Assembly (NCBI GenBank): GCA_020342235.1
Contig: CP073213.1
Coordinates: 33,501-97,500, forward strand
Direction: 5' to 3'
DNA: 64,000 nt
Origin: Saccharomycopsis phalli
Taxonomy: Eukaryota; Ascomycota; Saccharomycetes; Ascoideales; Saccharomycopsidaceae
The translations under genes and the position numbers were made by a program. Positions 21,341 to 31,407 of this stretch are shown piece after piece (within the stretch, counting starts at the first letter, position 1; each line of letters begins with the position of its first letter). The notes under the pieces were generated by a model. That model made no database searches, was not told the origin of the DNA, and saw only the letters and a program-made list of their open reading frames with translations.

Positions 21341-21630
21341 CGTTGGCAAGGCTTTTTCCACCAAGTAGTTGTGATGCTAAATTGAGGATTGCCTTGGGTG
21401 ATGCACAATGATTTGTATTGAATGAAGATGTTCATTTACAGTAATAGCTATTTATTGGCAAGGCTTACAAGACTACAATAACATTGCAAGATCAGAAAGT
21501 ACATCAGAGGTCAATTACAAACAATTCCTTCTACTCTACGAATATCCAATACAAAAATAACATTCAAAGTACAATGCATATGCTACTCTACATGTTGCTT
21601 AATAAAGCAAATTACAACTAAGCAAATCAC

Positions 21631-21728
21631 AACCAATCCACAGCAACCACAGCATAACAACCAATCCACAGCAGCCAAAGCATAACAACCAAACCACAGC
21701 AGCCAAAGCATAACAACCAAACCACAGC
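21631..21728. repeat. 28-bp tandem repeat, about 3.5 copies
   Basis: Copies start at 21631, 21659, 21687 and 21715 with the core AACCAAACCACAGCAGCCAA. The array ends about 45 bp past the SNRNP27 stop codon (its downstream side). Confidence 0.85.
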
Positions 21729-21772
21729 CAAATACTCCCAACAACCAAATCACAACCAAGGACTCACACCAC

Positions 21773-22198
21773 TCACTTCTTCTTCCTTTCAGGCGACAAC
21801 GGCCGGTTAAACCCATTGCTCCGGTTCATATACTGCCGAAAACTCCCCTTGTCCTTCTTACCTACCCCACTCATCTCCCGCTGGACATGCTTGCCCTTGG
21901 TGCTCCCAAACCCGCTAAACCCCATCAATTCGGCAAGATCTCCATTCAGAACATCCCCATCCACACCATCTGCCAGCTTATTTCCCTGCTCCTGCTCCTT
22001 TTCCCGTTCCTCAGCCACCTTGGGCCGACGCATCTCCTTGGGCCGGCGAATCTCTTTGGCATTGCGGTCTCGAATATCCCCCTTATATTTCAGCGTGTTG
22101 CGCTCACGATGCTCGTCCGTTGCCCTCAACTCCTCTGTGTCTTTGGTTATTTTATTGTGCATCTCATAGCTATCTCGTCTGCTGACTCTCTCGCTCAT
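21773..22198 (-). CDS. SNRNP27: U4/U6.U5 tri-snRNP 27 kDa protein homologue (SNRNP27)
   Basis: A 141-residue protein ending in the SNRNP27 domain (about residues 88-141): LMGFSGFGSTKGKHV, then a Lys-rich link, FRQYMNRSNGFNRPLSPE. In the known family this short domain sits near the catalytic centre of the pre-B/B spliceosome and influences 5' splice-site choice. The N-terminal part is charged and Arg/Glu-rich (RRPKEMRRPKVAEEREKEQEQ) and replaces the RS region of the animal protein. It is divergent from NOP6, with 73 bp between the two start codons. Spliceosome function fits an intron-containing genome. Confidence 0.9.
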   Translation of the reverse strand: MSERVSRRDSYEMHNKITKDTEELRATDEHRERNTLKYKGDIRDRNAKEIRRPKEMRRPKVAEEREKEQEQGNKLADGVDGDVLNGDLAELMGFSGFGSTKGKHVQREMSGVGKKDKGSFRQYMNRSNGFNRPLSPERKKK

Positions 22199-22230
22199 GT
22201 TGTGGACAAAATGTTTGCTTTTTCGCCTGC

Positions 22231-22254
22231 ATGGCTCATCACAAATTTTTTTTT
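22231..22254. promoter_or_regulatory. Shared SNRNP27/NOP6 promoter with PAC- and RRPE-like sites
   Basis: The 73-bp divergent spacer contains GCTCATC (22234-22240, reverse of the PAC core GATGAGC) followed by AAATTTTTTTTTA, an RRPE-like tract. Both fit ribosome-biogenesis control of NOP6. No TATA box is visible. Confidence 0.5.
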
Positions 22255-22271
22255 ATCTCAGCTGGTGGAAA

Positions 22272-22991
22272 ATGGCAGCGGAGAAATTGACAAAGAAGCA
22301 GCAAAAGGCGCTCCAATTTAAAAATAAAAAAAAGCGGCCGTTGGAGGACGACGAAAATGGGCCTGGAAAGCCCGACCCGCTGGATATGTCGCTAGAAAAG
22401 TCACACCAGCCTGACGAGTCGGTGGACTCGGCTCCAAAGAAGAAGCGAAAGACCAGAAGAGGGAAAAAGGGCAAGGGCGCAAACTCGGGGCCCCGGTTTA
22501 TTTTGTTTGTTGGGAATTTATCATACAATGTCACTGAGGCTGACTTGAGGCAATGTTTCAAATCATCCAAGCCAGATGTGATACGATTACGTCCAGACAA
22601 GGGAATTGCGTTTTTGGAGTTTAAAGATGATGAGAAAACGACTGGGCTGAAAAAGAAAGGAGAAAAGGAAGGAGAAAAGGAAGAACTGGAAAAGAGCGGG
22701 CTGGTTGACAAGATTGGCGGGTCAATGCGCTCGAGAATGGATTTTGCTTTGAGCAAGCATCATACAATTTTTCAGAACCGTAAAATCAATGTCGAGTTGA
22801 CTGCAGGAGGTGGTGGGAACTCAAAGGCTCGGTTGGAGAAGATCAAGGAAAAGAATGAAAAGTTGGGCCAGGAAAAGAAGGTGAAAATTGCAAAGCAGGA
22901 TAGTGAGAAGAAGAAGAAGAAGTTGGAAACAAATGACAGGGGCGAAGGGATAAAAGGAGTGCATCCATCAAGAATGAATTTGATCAAGTAG
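22272..22991 (+). CDS. NOP6: Nucleolar RNA-binding protein NOP6
   Basis: A 239-residue basic protein of the 90S pre-ribosome (yeast Nop6 acts in early 40S biogenesis). The N terminus has Lys-rich stretches (LTKKQQKALQFKNKKKRP, KKKRKTRRGKKGKG). One RRM spans about residues 76-180: RFILFVGNLSYNVTEADL (RNP2 strand) and IRLRPDKGIAFLEFK (RNP1), the latter near-diagnostic for Nop6. A Lys/Glu-rich insertion of about 25 residues (KKKGEKEGEKEELEK) interrupts the RRM before the last helix and strand. The end, GIKGVHPSRMNLIK, is also a family signature. The start is ATG 22272 (MAAEKLTKKQQ); an earlier in-frame ATG at 22197 overlaps the SNRNP27 start codon and encodes an unlikely hydrophobic leader. Confidence 0.93.
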   Translation: MAAEKLTKKQQKALQFKNKKKRPLEDDENGPGKPDPLDMSLEKSHQPDESVDSAPKKKRKTRRGKKGKGANSGPRFILFVGNLSYNVTEADLRQCFKSSKPDVIRLRPDKGIAFLEFKDDEKTTGLKKKGEKEGEKEELEKSGLVDKIGGSMRSRMDFALSKHHTIFQNRKINVELTAGGGGNSKARLEKIKEKNEKLGQEKKVKIAKQDSEKKKKKLETNDRGEGIKGVHPSRMNLIK

Positions 22992-23230
22992 GATGTGCTG
23001 GGAGTGGGAATGTCGTTTTTATAGTTGAATATTACCGTGGAATGTACGTGTTGGCATTAATCGAAGCACCAATGAGGTGTATAGTGTATTGAAGATAGCA
23101 ATGAGTGTATTTTGTTGAAATAATAAATGTACTCTGTTGAAAAATGGCAGAGATATTATTGCAGCAGAAAATTTAATGGGCTGGATGTTTGTCTAAAATA
23201 AGAGCAACATCGCTGCCCATTTGCATGACT

Positions 23231-23654
23231 GTAGATCTAGATTGATATAATAATATTTATTTAAGGCTATAGCTATACTAGGCTCCTAAAGGAGATTTAT
23301 ACTTCGCCGTCTATGACTAAGGACGGTGCTGCTATAAAGTCATCGAAAGAAAACTCTGCAACAGAGATAAAAAACTTTCAATCAGAGCTTGTAAATATGT
23401 AAGGTAATGAGCGTCGGAGGGGCAATGAGTTTTTCGCCTAGATCTTTGGAGATAACTTCAGCCACCCCCTCCCCAAGGTACTAACTCGGTAGCCTTCCTA
23501 ACGTGCTGTAACAAAAAAGGGAAAACTACCGGTCCAGCACAGACGAGTAGAATCCTATAAGATTTTTAAGCTTCGCCTTATCTGAGAAGAGGACACGAGC
23601 TTGAGTAGCATTGGTAATTCGTTCGTGTATTTGTGCTTGTGGTAGATCTAGATT
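23231..23654 (-). mobile_element. 5'-truncated LINE-B copy with 13-bp target duplication
   Basis: The element is 23244-23641 on the minus strand, flanked by GTAGATCTAGATT at 23231-23243 and 23642-23654. The first coding part (23526-23641) encodes the end of a LINE ORF (QIHERIT, then FSDKAKLKNLIGFYSS) that matches the plus-strand copy near 55755-55870. A 3' UTR follows, ending in AAATAAATATTATTA. Similarity begins exactly inside the duplication, so the boundaries are secure. Confidence 0.8.
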
Positions 23655-23859
23655 AAACCATCTAGTATTTTCTGTTCCGTTGGGATTGAATAACCAGTTT
23701 GTCAATAGAATGATACTATAAAGAGAAGAAATCACCCTTTACTTTATAATCAACTATAGTACTGTATATAATATACCCTGTACAATGGTAGCACCATTCA
23801 TAGCTACCATCTGTTGTTTATCAAGTACTGCTCTAGTCGTAGTCCAGTGTTTACCTAGC

Positions 23860-24475
23860 TAGAGCTAAGTTGAACCACAACTATTTTATTCGTCATCTTC
23901 TGTTTACTCTTTATTCCCCTGTTTGGCTTGCAGTTTGCTATTTTATTTGCTGATGATATTAATTTACAGTCTATAGCTATTCAAAGCACCATGGGAGAAT
24001 TTGAATGTCACCGTCCAACAATGGGGCTGCTAATTGGATGTCAAAAGAAAGCTTCCAACATGAAACCTTTTAGATTGATTTTAAGATTTGAGGACTAGTT
24101 CTAGGGTCGTTTGCTTGGACTCTCGGTTTTACTTTCCTAGGACAGTGCTAAAGAGACGTAAGTCACTGGGATGGTGTGCTGTTGAAGCTTGGTCTAGAGT
24201 CTATGGTTATTCCTTCAAAGTGCTTAACCCATTTGGAAGAAGCAATTTCCAGTTCTGTACACTAGGGTCTGAGCCAAAAGTTGTAACACCATCCGTGTGG
24301 CTTTTTTTGGGTAATTGGAAAATTCAACCAGGAAATGCCTTTGCTACAAACACCTCTGATAGAAGCTTTATTTTGTCCTTGTACACATACAATGGTCTCG
24401 TGCTTCAAGGTCTTGGGAAGTATTCACCAAGAAGAGACGTTTCTGTCGCTCTTATTATCCTACAAGGTTAGTACA
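23860..24475 (+). pseudogene. Possible decayed LINE reverse transcriptase
   Basis: One frame reads ILFADDINLQSI at about 23937-23974, resembling the YADD/FADD catalytic box of reverse transcriptases. A shifted frame downstream reads VQQWG and KRKLPT, and 24088-24471 stays open without an ATG. The frames are broken by stops, so any protein is lost. The assignment rests on one short motif and the nearby LINE-B copy. Confidence 0.35.
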
Positions 24476-24802
24476 TGGATTTAATGATGGAAAATCTTCT
24501 TCGCATTTGCCTTTTCAAATCAACCACTCCAACATATGCCACTTACCTCAGCTACAAAGATGAATCGAGAGTTTCACACAGGCAAAACTTGAGCTCTTTA
24601 ACTGAAACTCGCAAAGTCCCATACTGTGCTATCATTATAATATTTATTATGCAGTCAATGCTATCATTAATAGGACGCCTTCAGACGTCGCTATATGTAC
24701 TATAAGTAAAATATATTGTTTGGCAGTCTCCATGGCTTCAATGTATCTTCACATTATTCAATTCCTGTTTCCTTTATATCTCCTTCCTTCCATCTTGCCC
24801 CG

Positions 24803-26815
24803 CTACATCTTCTCCACCCGTCTTCGCTTCGTCTCCCTCTCGTCTCCCTCAGGTGACTCCCGCTTCCCGCCCTTGTACTTCAACCGAGTGTAAATCAAAT
24901 AATAAGCATTCGGATCGCGCAACGCCTGCTTCTCTGAGATTGTGTTCATATACTCGTCGTCGTACGTGCTCCACTCTCCCGACGGCTGGCGACAATGGGC
25001 AATATAATGTCCCGAAGATACAGATCTGCCCTCGTGAACCACCACCGAGATCAATTGGTACCGGATCGGGTCTTTTTCGCTGGACTGGGTCTTTTCCTTC
25101 TCGTAGCTACTCAAATCAGCACTCTCAAAGTCGGTCAAGTCCAAAATCAATGGATACGACACCGCGCTCTTCAACTTTGAGGAGCTGTTTGACGCCTCAT
25201 TGAATCGGAACCGCTTGATGTGAATCACCAACGTCTCTGGAGCACGAGCAATCGACAGGAACTTCAATGCGTCGCTCGTGGTTTTGCAGTTGGAGCAATT
25301 GTACCCACTCTGCTTGTCTCGGCGGTCATTCTTGATGACATCCGGCTCAAAAAAGTCCGTCACCGCATTAATAACAGAGTAGCGTGGCTTGCGCTTCACT
25401 GGAGATGACGGCTCACCCTCGGAACCACTAGGTGGGGTGGTACCTTGTGATTCAGGCGATGGTTCCTTGCTGCTGATGGTGTTGATTTGTCGCTTCTTTT
25501 TAGGATCAAGCGACAAGGACAAATCGTAGAACTCCTGCTGCGTCTTGGAGATGTGATTGCAGCTCTTGCAAACAATCGACTGGTTCAAGAGCCCTCCAAA
25601 GATATCGTAGATGATACTGGTGTTCAACTTCTGCTTCTTAGGCGTCGATTCTTCCTGCAACCGCGATAATAATGACATGAAGTACTCGTGTGAATCCTCC
25701 TGCTGCCACTCAGACATCATACAGTTGATATCGTCCAACTTCTTGATGAGCTTCTTTGGGTTGATATACTTGACGCCGCGTGACTCCTTGGACTTCCACA
25801 TACGTCCCGCAATATCTGCCATAATCCCAGTGACGTTCCGCTTATGGTCGCTGATTCCCGCCAAATAATGCTGCACTGCCGGAATGTGCACCATAGCTTG
25901 CACCGCCGCATTGGTATAGCACGTGACCCCGTGGTTCAAGAGGCCAATCGGCTTTTTGGCAAGGTACTCTGTGCCCCAGTTCTTTAATATCCGGGTGGAA
26001 TGGTTCGAGCCTCGATCTCCGGCGTCCTCTTCTAGCTGGTAAAAGTTTTCGTTGGTGTAGTCGAGGTTCTGGCCATATTGCAACTCCACATCGTGTTCGT
26101 CGGACGATGTTACCGATCGAATCGGCAGCACAGATCGTGACTTTTTCGTCTCGTCTGTCAGACAGTGGCTCAAATCGTCGGCGGAGTTTTCCCGGTTGAT
26201 TAACTCGCGATTGATGGCCTTCAAGTCGTTATTGGCCGACTTTTTCAACTCGATTTTCTCATGGATCCGTTTGTTGCTTCGCTCGTCCTCAGAATCGTCA
26301 ATTGAGACGTTTGCAAACGTTGATCCCGGCTCGTCACCTGACTCCAGTTCTTCACGTGAGGAATGATCGTCGTCTGACTCCAGATCATCGTCACGTGACA
26401 ACGGTTCGTCAACTGCCAGCTGGTACTCTTCGTCGGAGGACGCCATTTCCTCTCCCAAATCTTCATCTGGATCCGCCACCGGATCCGCCACCGGATCGGA
26501 AGCCGGCTCGATTTTCTGCTTGTCTTTGGCCTTTTTTTCCGCTTTGGAAAGATACTTTTTCCCAGTGTATGCGGCAACAGCCTCTGCCATGGATTTTGGT
26601 TTTGGCGACGAGACGCTCATTTTCTCAAGCGGGGATTTGCTCTTGGTGGCCTTTGGCTGTTTTGCTGTGGAGTTGCTGCTGACTAAAATATAGGAACAAG
26701 GTTTCTGGTTGCCAGACTCTGCATGCTTGCCAGGAATAAACGATAAAGGTTCAGAAAGAATCTTGTCAATGAGGATCTTATAGTTGTTGTTGTTTTCAAC
26801 TGTCTTGGTCTCCAT
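24803..26815 (-). CDS. UBP10: Ubiquitin-specific protease UBP10 (DOT4/USP36 type)
   Basis: A 670-residue deubiquitinase. The N-terminal ~270 residues are acidic and low-complexity (DPVADPVADPDEDL, ESDDDHSSREELESGDE), as in yeast Ubp10, which acts on histone H2B and nucleolar substrates. The USP catalytic domain starts near 285 with PIGLLNHGVTCYTNAAVQAM (nucleophile Cys299). QQEDSHEYF (QQQDAxE motif), CKSCNHISKTQQEFYDLSL and YNCSNCKTTSDA (two CxxC pairs for structural zinc) follow. The His box is EGRSVSSGHYIAHCR and WSTYDDEYMN is the third-residue strand, so the catalytic set is complete. The box reads NHGVTC rather than the usual N-x-GNTC. The start is the first ATG, METKTVENNN; the frame extends 11 codons upstream without an ATG. 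Confidence 0.93.
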   Translation of the reverse strand: METKTVENNNNYKILIDKILSEPLSFIPGKHAESGNQKPCSYILVSSNSTAKQPKATKSKSPLEKMSVSSPKPKSMAEAVAAYTGKKYLSKAEKKAKDKQKIEPASDPVADPVADPDEDLGEEMASSDEEYQLAVDEPLSRDDDLESDDDHSSREELESGDEPGSTFANVSIDDSEDERSNKRIHEKIELKKSANNDLKAINRELINRENSADDLSHCLTDETKKSRSVLPIRSVTSSDEHDVELQYGQNLDYTNENFYQLEEDAGDRGSNHSTRILKNWGTEYLAKKPIGLLNHGVTCYTNAAVQAMVHIPAVQHYLAGISDHKRNVTGIMADIAGRMWKSKESRGVKYINPKKLIKKLDDINCMMSEWQQEDSHEYFMSLLSRLQEESTPKKQKLNTSIIYDIFGGLLNQSIVCKSCNHISKTQQEFYDLSLSLDPKKKRQINTISSKEPSPESQGTTPPSGSEGEPSSPVKRKPRYSVINAVTDFFEPDVIKNDRRDKQSGYNCSNCKTTSDALKFLSIARAPETLVIHIKRFRFNEASNSSSKLKSAVSYPLILDLTDFESADLSSYEKEKTQSSEKDPIRYQLISVVVHEGRSVSSGHYIAHCRQPSGEWSTYDDEYMNTISEKQALRDPNAYYLIYTRLKYKGGKRESPEGDERETKRRRVEKM

Positions 26816-27085
26816 TTGCTTGCTATGGTTATTAGTATGGCTCAACAACGGACGTAACTAAACGGTGGCGAGTACTCTCTCTCCCCAGGACGCGGATTCC
26901 AGTGTTCATACCTACAAAAATATGACGAAATCAGTCAGTAAAACCCAAACAAAAGCGAATTGCCGGGTGGTTCTATAAAATTGCTGTCGACGATGTTGAG
27001 AAGCGAGAAATAAATTCACACGCGAACACAATGTCAGAAAATTTGTATAAAAAAAAAATTTTCGGCGTGTGTTGGCCACGCATGA

Positions 27086-28258
27086 TTACGCGAATCGCGA
27101 CACCGATATGCGGCATTCAGCATGCAGTTGCATGGTTCGCAGCAGTGCTTGACATGCAGCCACAAAACCACTACTATACTTTACACTGCCAACAATCGGT
27201 GTTGGCATTGCAGGTGGCGTACAAGATGCCGCCGGCATTTCTGTCACGTGATCCACCACTTGAGGCGGACCACCCTTGCCAATGGCACAATCTGGCCAAT
27301 GAAGCACTTGGCCCATTTGGTTACCGACAATGAGACCCTCGTTCTTTGGAAGCATGTCGCCAAACAATTTCTGTTGGGTGTTTTCCTCTGCGTTGGTGTG
27401 CCAATTTGTTAGCGAGTCCACCATGGCGTAGCCCATTCGCTTATCTAAAATTGGGATTTGGTTTGATTTTCTCGATAGAGGAAAAACAAAGTTTGCCGAT
27501 TGCAAAATCTGATACACTCCCTCGCCCTGCGGCAACGTCTTTGCCTCAATTGTGTGCATGCTGTTTGCGTCCACCACCACAAACCCATTGCTGTATGTAC
27601 CACAAACCACCGTGCTGTCAACTGTGCAGTCGGACTGTGACTCGGCGATTGCGGAGATAATACCATGTCTCTTGGTCTCAATTGCCACGGGACAGCTCCG
27701 GGAAACGTCGTAGAACGCCAAGCAGTTGGTCAGTCCCGCTGCAAACTGCGTCGCGCTCAAGAACCGGAGACTATAGGGGTCTAAAAACCTGTCGCTTGAC
27801 TCTTGCTTCAACTGGAAGCTGGTCACGAGCCCTTCGCCGGGCACGAGGGACGCCAACTTTATTGGTACCTGCCGCTGGCCAAGAAGCACTACGTTGGCGC
27901 TAGCGTACGCGGCGTCGTCATACAACGAAAACTCAGGATGCACCGCGTGGGAAATTATCAGGCTCGACATAAATGTCCGCGAAAGCGGCACAAGCAAGCA
28001 CTCTGCAGCTCCGGTATCCAAATCCTGGGGCATTGTGTACACCCGGAAACCAAAATCCTCGTGCACAGAAACAATGCTTGACCCATCATGAGCCCATGTA
28101 AGATCTTTACACGCCAAACTGCGGGCACGTGGGTACAACGAGGATGAAAGCGGAGGATAACTGTAGTCTGAGCTGCTCAGCAACTGCTGGTGGAGAATAT
28201 CTTCTCTTTCCCAGTAATTGGAGGCAAGGGCATCGCCAGTTGAGGCCCGAAGAAGCAT
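27086..28258 (-). CDS. SWT21: WD40 protein, WRAP53/SWT21-like
   Basis: A 390-residue protein with weak WD40 repeats. CKDLTWAHDGSSIVSVHEDFGFRVY is a first-blade pattern (length shown only in part: LTWAHDGSSIVSVHED), and SAYASANVVLLGQRQVPIKL-like sequence corresponds to the 'P-I-x-L' blade of WRAP53. RFLSATQFAAGLTNCLAFYDV and GTYSNGFVVVDAN look like further blades, and EGVYQILQSANFVFPLSRKSN is the matching 'aGe..y...rks' segment. Fungal members (Swt21) are nuclear and linked to pre-mRNA splicing and snRNA function; animal WRAP53 binds CAB-box RNAs. The symbol is tentative because the repeats are diverged. The start is the first ATG (MLLRASTGDAL). It is divergent from MRPL19, sharing 128 bp with a TCACGTGA site. 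Confidence 0.7.
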   Translation of the reverse strand: MLLRASTGDALASNYWEREDILHQQLLSSSDYSYPPLSSSLYPRARSLACKDLTWAHDGSSIVSVHEDFGFRVYTMPQDLDTGAAECLLVPLSRTFMSSLIISHAVHPEFSLYDDAAYASANVVLLGQRQVPIKLASLVPGEGLVTSFQLKQESSDRFLDPYSLRFLSATQFAAGLTNCLAFYDVSRSCPVAIETKRHGIISAIAESQSDCTVDSTVVCGTYSNGFVVVDANSMHTIEAKTLPQGEGVYQILQSANFVFPLSRKSNQIPILDKRMGYAMVDSLTNWHTNAEENTQQKLFGDMLPKNEGLIVGNQMGQVLHWPDCAIGKGGPPQVVDHVTEMPAASCTPPAMPTPIVGSVKYSSGFVAACQALLRTMQLHAECRISVSRFA

Positions 28259-28309
28259 GACGGAGAACCAGACGCAGGGTAACAAGTAATTTTTTTTTGT
28301 AATAAATGT

Positions 28310-28319
28310 ATCACGTGAT
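28310..28319. promoter_or_regulatory. Palindromic E-box between SWT21-like gene and MRPL19
   Basis: ATCACGTGAT is a perfect 10-bp palindrome with a CACGTG core, the Cbf1-type site. It lies 52 and 68 bp from the two divergent start codons. Confidence 0.55.
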
Positions 28320-28386
28320 CAACATATGACATGTGACCTTGCAAAACGCGCGATGGAAAAGTTTGAAACCTCAATCTGGCGGATCA

Positions 28387-28827
28387 ATGTCAGCGGTTAA
28401 GAATATCATCATCAAATTGATTGTTCCCGCGGGAAAAGCTGCGCCAGCACCACCGGTGGGTCCGGCGCTTGGATCAAAGGGTGTGAAGGCGATTGATTTT
28501 TGCAAGGAGTTTAATGCGCGGACCGCGAACTATGCTCCAGAGACTCCGATTCCGGCGGTGGTGACAGTGAAGCCAGACCGGACGTTTACATTTGAATTGA
28601 AGTCGCCGCCAACGGGGTATCTTCTTATGAAGGCCGCTGGAATTAGCAAAGGTGCGGCGGAAGTAGGGTCGGGGAAGAGTGCTGCGGGGAAGGTGAATTT
28701 GAAGCAGGTTTATGAGATTGCCAAGATTAAAAAGGGAGATGAGCGGCACAAGAACTTGGGGCTTGAGGGGATATGCAAGAGTATTGTTGGTACGGCGAAG
28801 AGTATGGGGATTGAGGTTGTTGTGTAA
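28387..28827 (+). CDS. MRPL19: Mitochondrial ribosomal protein uL11m (MRPL19)
   Basis: A 146-residue ribosomal protein L11 of bacterial type. Motifs in order: [20 protein letters not shown] (N-terminal domain Pro-rich motif), [46 protein letters not shown], and the C-terminal rRNA-binding domain with [13 protein letters not shown] and [17 protein letters not shown]. The bacterial-like form and the absence of cytosolic L12 features indicate the mitochondrial large subunit, where it builds the GTPase-centre stalk base. The start is the first ATG ([11 protein letters not shown]); no long cleavable presequence is visible, which is also usual for this protein. Confidence 0.96.
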   Translation: MSAVKNIIIKLIVPAGKAAPAPPVGPALGSKGVKAIDFCKEFNARTANYAPETPIPAVVTVKPDRTFTFELKSPPTGYLLMKAAGISKGAAEVGSGKSAAGKVNLKQVYEIAKIKKGDERHKNLGLEGICKSIVGTAKSMGIEVVV

Positions 28828-28854
28828 TGTAAATAGATGAGAATGGTCATGTGA

Positions 28855-29075
28855 GTAATTGGTGTAGAAATGAGGATGAGTAATACGATGGAACAAGAAT
28901 GAGGTAATACGATGGAATGAGAATAAGAGTATTATAAGGGAATAGAGAATAATAATATGTAACAAGAATAGGAGTACTTTGGAACAAGAATAAGAGTACT
29001 ATGGAACAAGAATAAGAGTACTATGGAACAAGAATAAGAGTACTGTGATGGAACAAGAATAGAAAATAACAATAA
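28855..29075. repeat. 22-bp minisatellite downstream of MRPL19
   Basis: Degenerate at the left, then near-perfect copies of a 22-bp unit (GGAACAAGAATAAGAGTACT plus AT) starting at 28981, 29003 and 29025. The array begins less than 30 bp after the MRPL19 stop. Confidence 0.88.
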
Positions 29076-31161
29076 AATAGAATAAAGACATACAATTGTC
29101 GGCATTCCACCTCTTGTCAACTTTCCAATTGTTGGAATCGACCGACAGTCCATTTATTTTCCTTTTGCGATCTTATCTTGCGCGAAACGAGCTGTCCCAG
29201 TATTATCTCGTATTTACCAGATTAACGTGCTTCCATTTCCAGCTAAATACTGAGATGATGCATGGCAATATGAGAAATGAAAAATCCAAGACAAATCGTA
29301 GCACCAAAATAAATGTCTAGCCGAGTGTCCTATTACACAATCATAACTAGACAGATTTTCTACCAGTTGCACAACCACTAGTGAATTCTGTTGACACTCA
29401 TTTAGGAGATGCTTAAAATTCGGCACTGACGCAACACACGTAAGACACTTAATAAAGCCGTGTAATAAGAAGAGAGATTTTTCTTTTTCGAATTCATTGT
29501 CTTTTTACCGCTTCTTCCTGATCCATGCCTAGCCATGTGCATTGCCTTCACACAGCGACATAGTCCTTTGCACGAATTTGTCTTTATCCTTATTAGAGCA
29601 TTTTCCTTGTTTTCCAGAACTTCTGGTCATTTCTTTCAACTTATTTTCCGGTCAAATCTCCTGTTACAATGGCAATGGTCTCGTCAAGTCCTTTTTTTTT
29701 TGTACAATGAGAACGAGTCTTTCTCAAGTATAAATAGTCATACCTTTCATTGAATAGTCAAGTGAATATATTTTAGCCGTTTTACCCACTCGTGTCCTAG
29801 TTATTAAAATACAAGTCGTATAAAAATCATAAAGTTGAAACGGAATACAATTCCAGTCCGAGAAGAGGGTCAATGGCTGAATCTTGAGATCGGAACAAGA
29901 AGATACACAAGATTTCACCTGCTAAATTGCGGATGAATACCAACGAGAATACTCCGCGGCACTACAAGACTATATGAAGTAGAGTCACCACTAAAGACAC
30001 GATTTTACTTTCCGAGGACTTGGCCAGGTATGTAAAAAAGCCCAACACCAAGCATCACCAAACGATAATTTGATGAGACTTGCGGTCCCGAATGCTGTCA
30101 TCATGAGGATTCCAGGAATCTTTCACGGCATGGCCACCATCATAGAAGTAAATAGACGTATTATTGCCATCAGCGCATTTTTCAGGGAATACAGCTACAG
30201 ACTATAAATTAATCTATTTATAGATCCACTGTTAATTGTTATGATATCACACTGTAGAAGCTTGGCTCATTGGCAAGTCATTGGCAAGTCATTGTTCAGA
30301 CATCATTGTTCAGAAATCATTGTTCAGAAATCATTGACCAAAAGTCATTGATGTAGTATAATCACTAGTTGCAACGGAAATAGCCGTCAATTCTCAGTAG
30401 CTAGATTGCACGACTTTGGGATAAAATATGGCATTACGAGGCTGAAGACCACTTGCAGACTAATAATTTTCATACTATGAGAACTGGCACGCATCAATAA
30501 TAGGAGCGGCGCATTAATAAATAGTAGGAGCGGCGCATCAATGAACCTTTTTGAATGGCCTAGAATCGATAGATAACATGATCTACAGACATGACAGTAA
30601 CAAGATAAGTTATCGTGCCTTTGATATTTGGTTGTATATACCAAACAATTGTATGATAATGCTGAGTGACGCATGAAACGCAGGTCTGTAATGGAGGGAC
30701 TGATATTTCATAATGAGTGATTCCACAATGGGATATCAGTTGCACGAATCAATGCAGTGTCTTGCAATCTACCATCAACCATTAATAGCATCAGCAGTTG
30801 TGGCTGAAACCATCAATAGCATCAAGAATTCTGCCTCAAAACCAAGGCTCCAATAATCCCATACCCAAACTCTGCCAGGCCAATTCTAGCTTAAAACCAA
30901 GGCCCATTCTGTCGTAAAGCCGAAGCTCCAAATCTGCGGCAACACGCATCCGACAATTTGCTCCTTGGTTCCCACATTTGGACAAGTGCAAACGGCAAAT
31001 CAAATGGTCTGCGCATTGCAGCGACAGCCCGAGCGGAATGGCAAACGAAATGGGCTACATAAAAAGGCATGACCCCAAAGCAAATCAACCCTAATAAAAA
31101 AGCCCAGTAGGCCAGGACAAGCCAGGGAAAATGCCATGTGCGGAGAAGTGCGGCTGCTCAA
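29076..31161. other. Long intergenic region upstream of YOR1
   Basis: About 2.1 kb without a supported gene; all ORFs are short and lack conserved content. At 30270-30355 there is a short array of related ATCATTGTTCAGAA units. A non-coding transcript cannot be excluded from sequence alone. Confidence 0.5.
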
Positions 31162-31180
31162 TTACCCGACGTCCGGGTAA
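31162..31180. promoter_or_regulatory. Palindrome with CCG-N5-CGG, candidate zinc-cluster factor site
   Basis: TTACCCG (31162-31168) and CGGGTAA (31174-31180) flank a 5-bp centre, giving a perfect inverted repeat containing CCG-N5-CGG. Zn2Cys6 regulators bind paired CCG/CGG triplets, and drug-pump genes such as YOR1 are classic targets. It lies 228 bp before the YOR1 ATG; a TATA-like ATATATATAT follows at 31353-31362. Confidence 0.5.
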
Positions 31181-31407
31181 ATGGTCACAATCTCCGTGGG
31201 CTGGGGTTGGGGCAGTATACTTCCGAGGATGAAAAGTAATCGTGGTCGGGGATAAGCGGAGCTTGTTGCCTAGTTTGCTGATAATTTGTGAGCCATCTGT
31301 AGGGTTGCAGCCTGTCGCTTGACGTAGCTTGCAAGTCTCTACTGGACTGTACATATATATATCGAGTGGATTGCCAGAAAATTCTGCAGTGAGAAAATAT
31401 TGCCACC

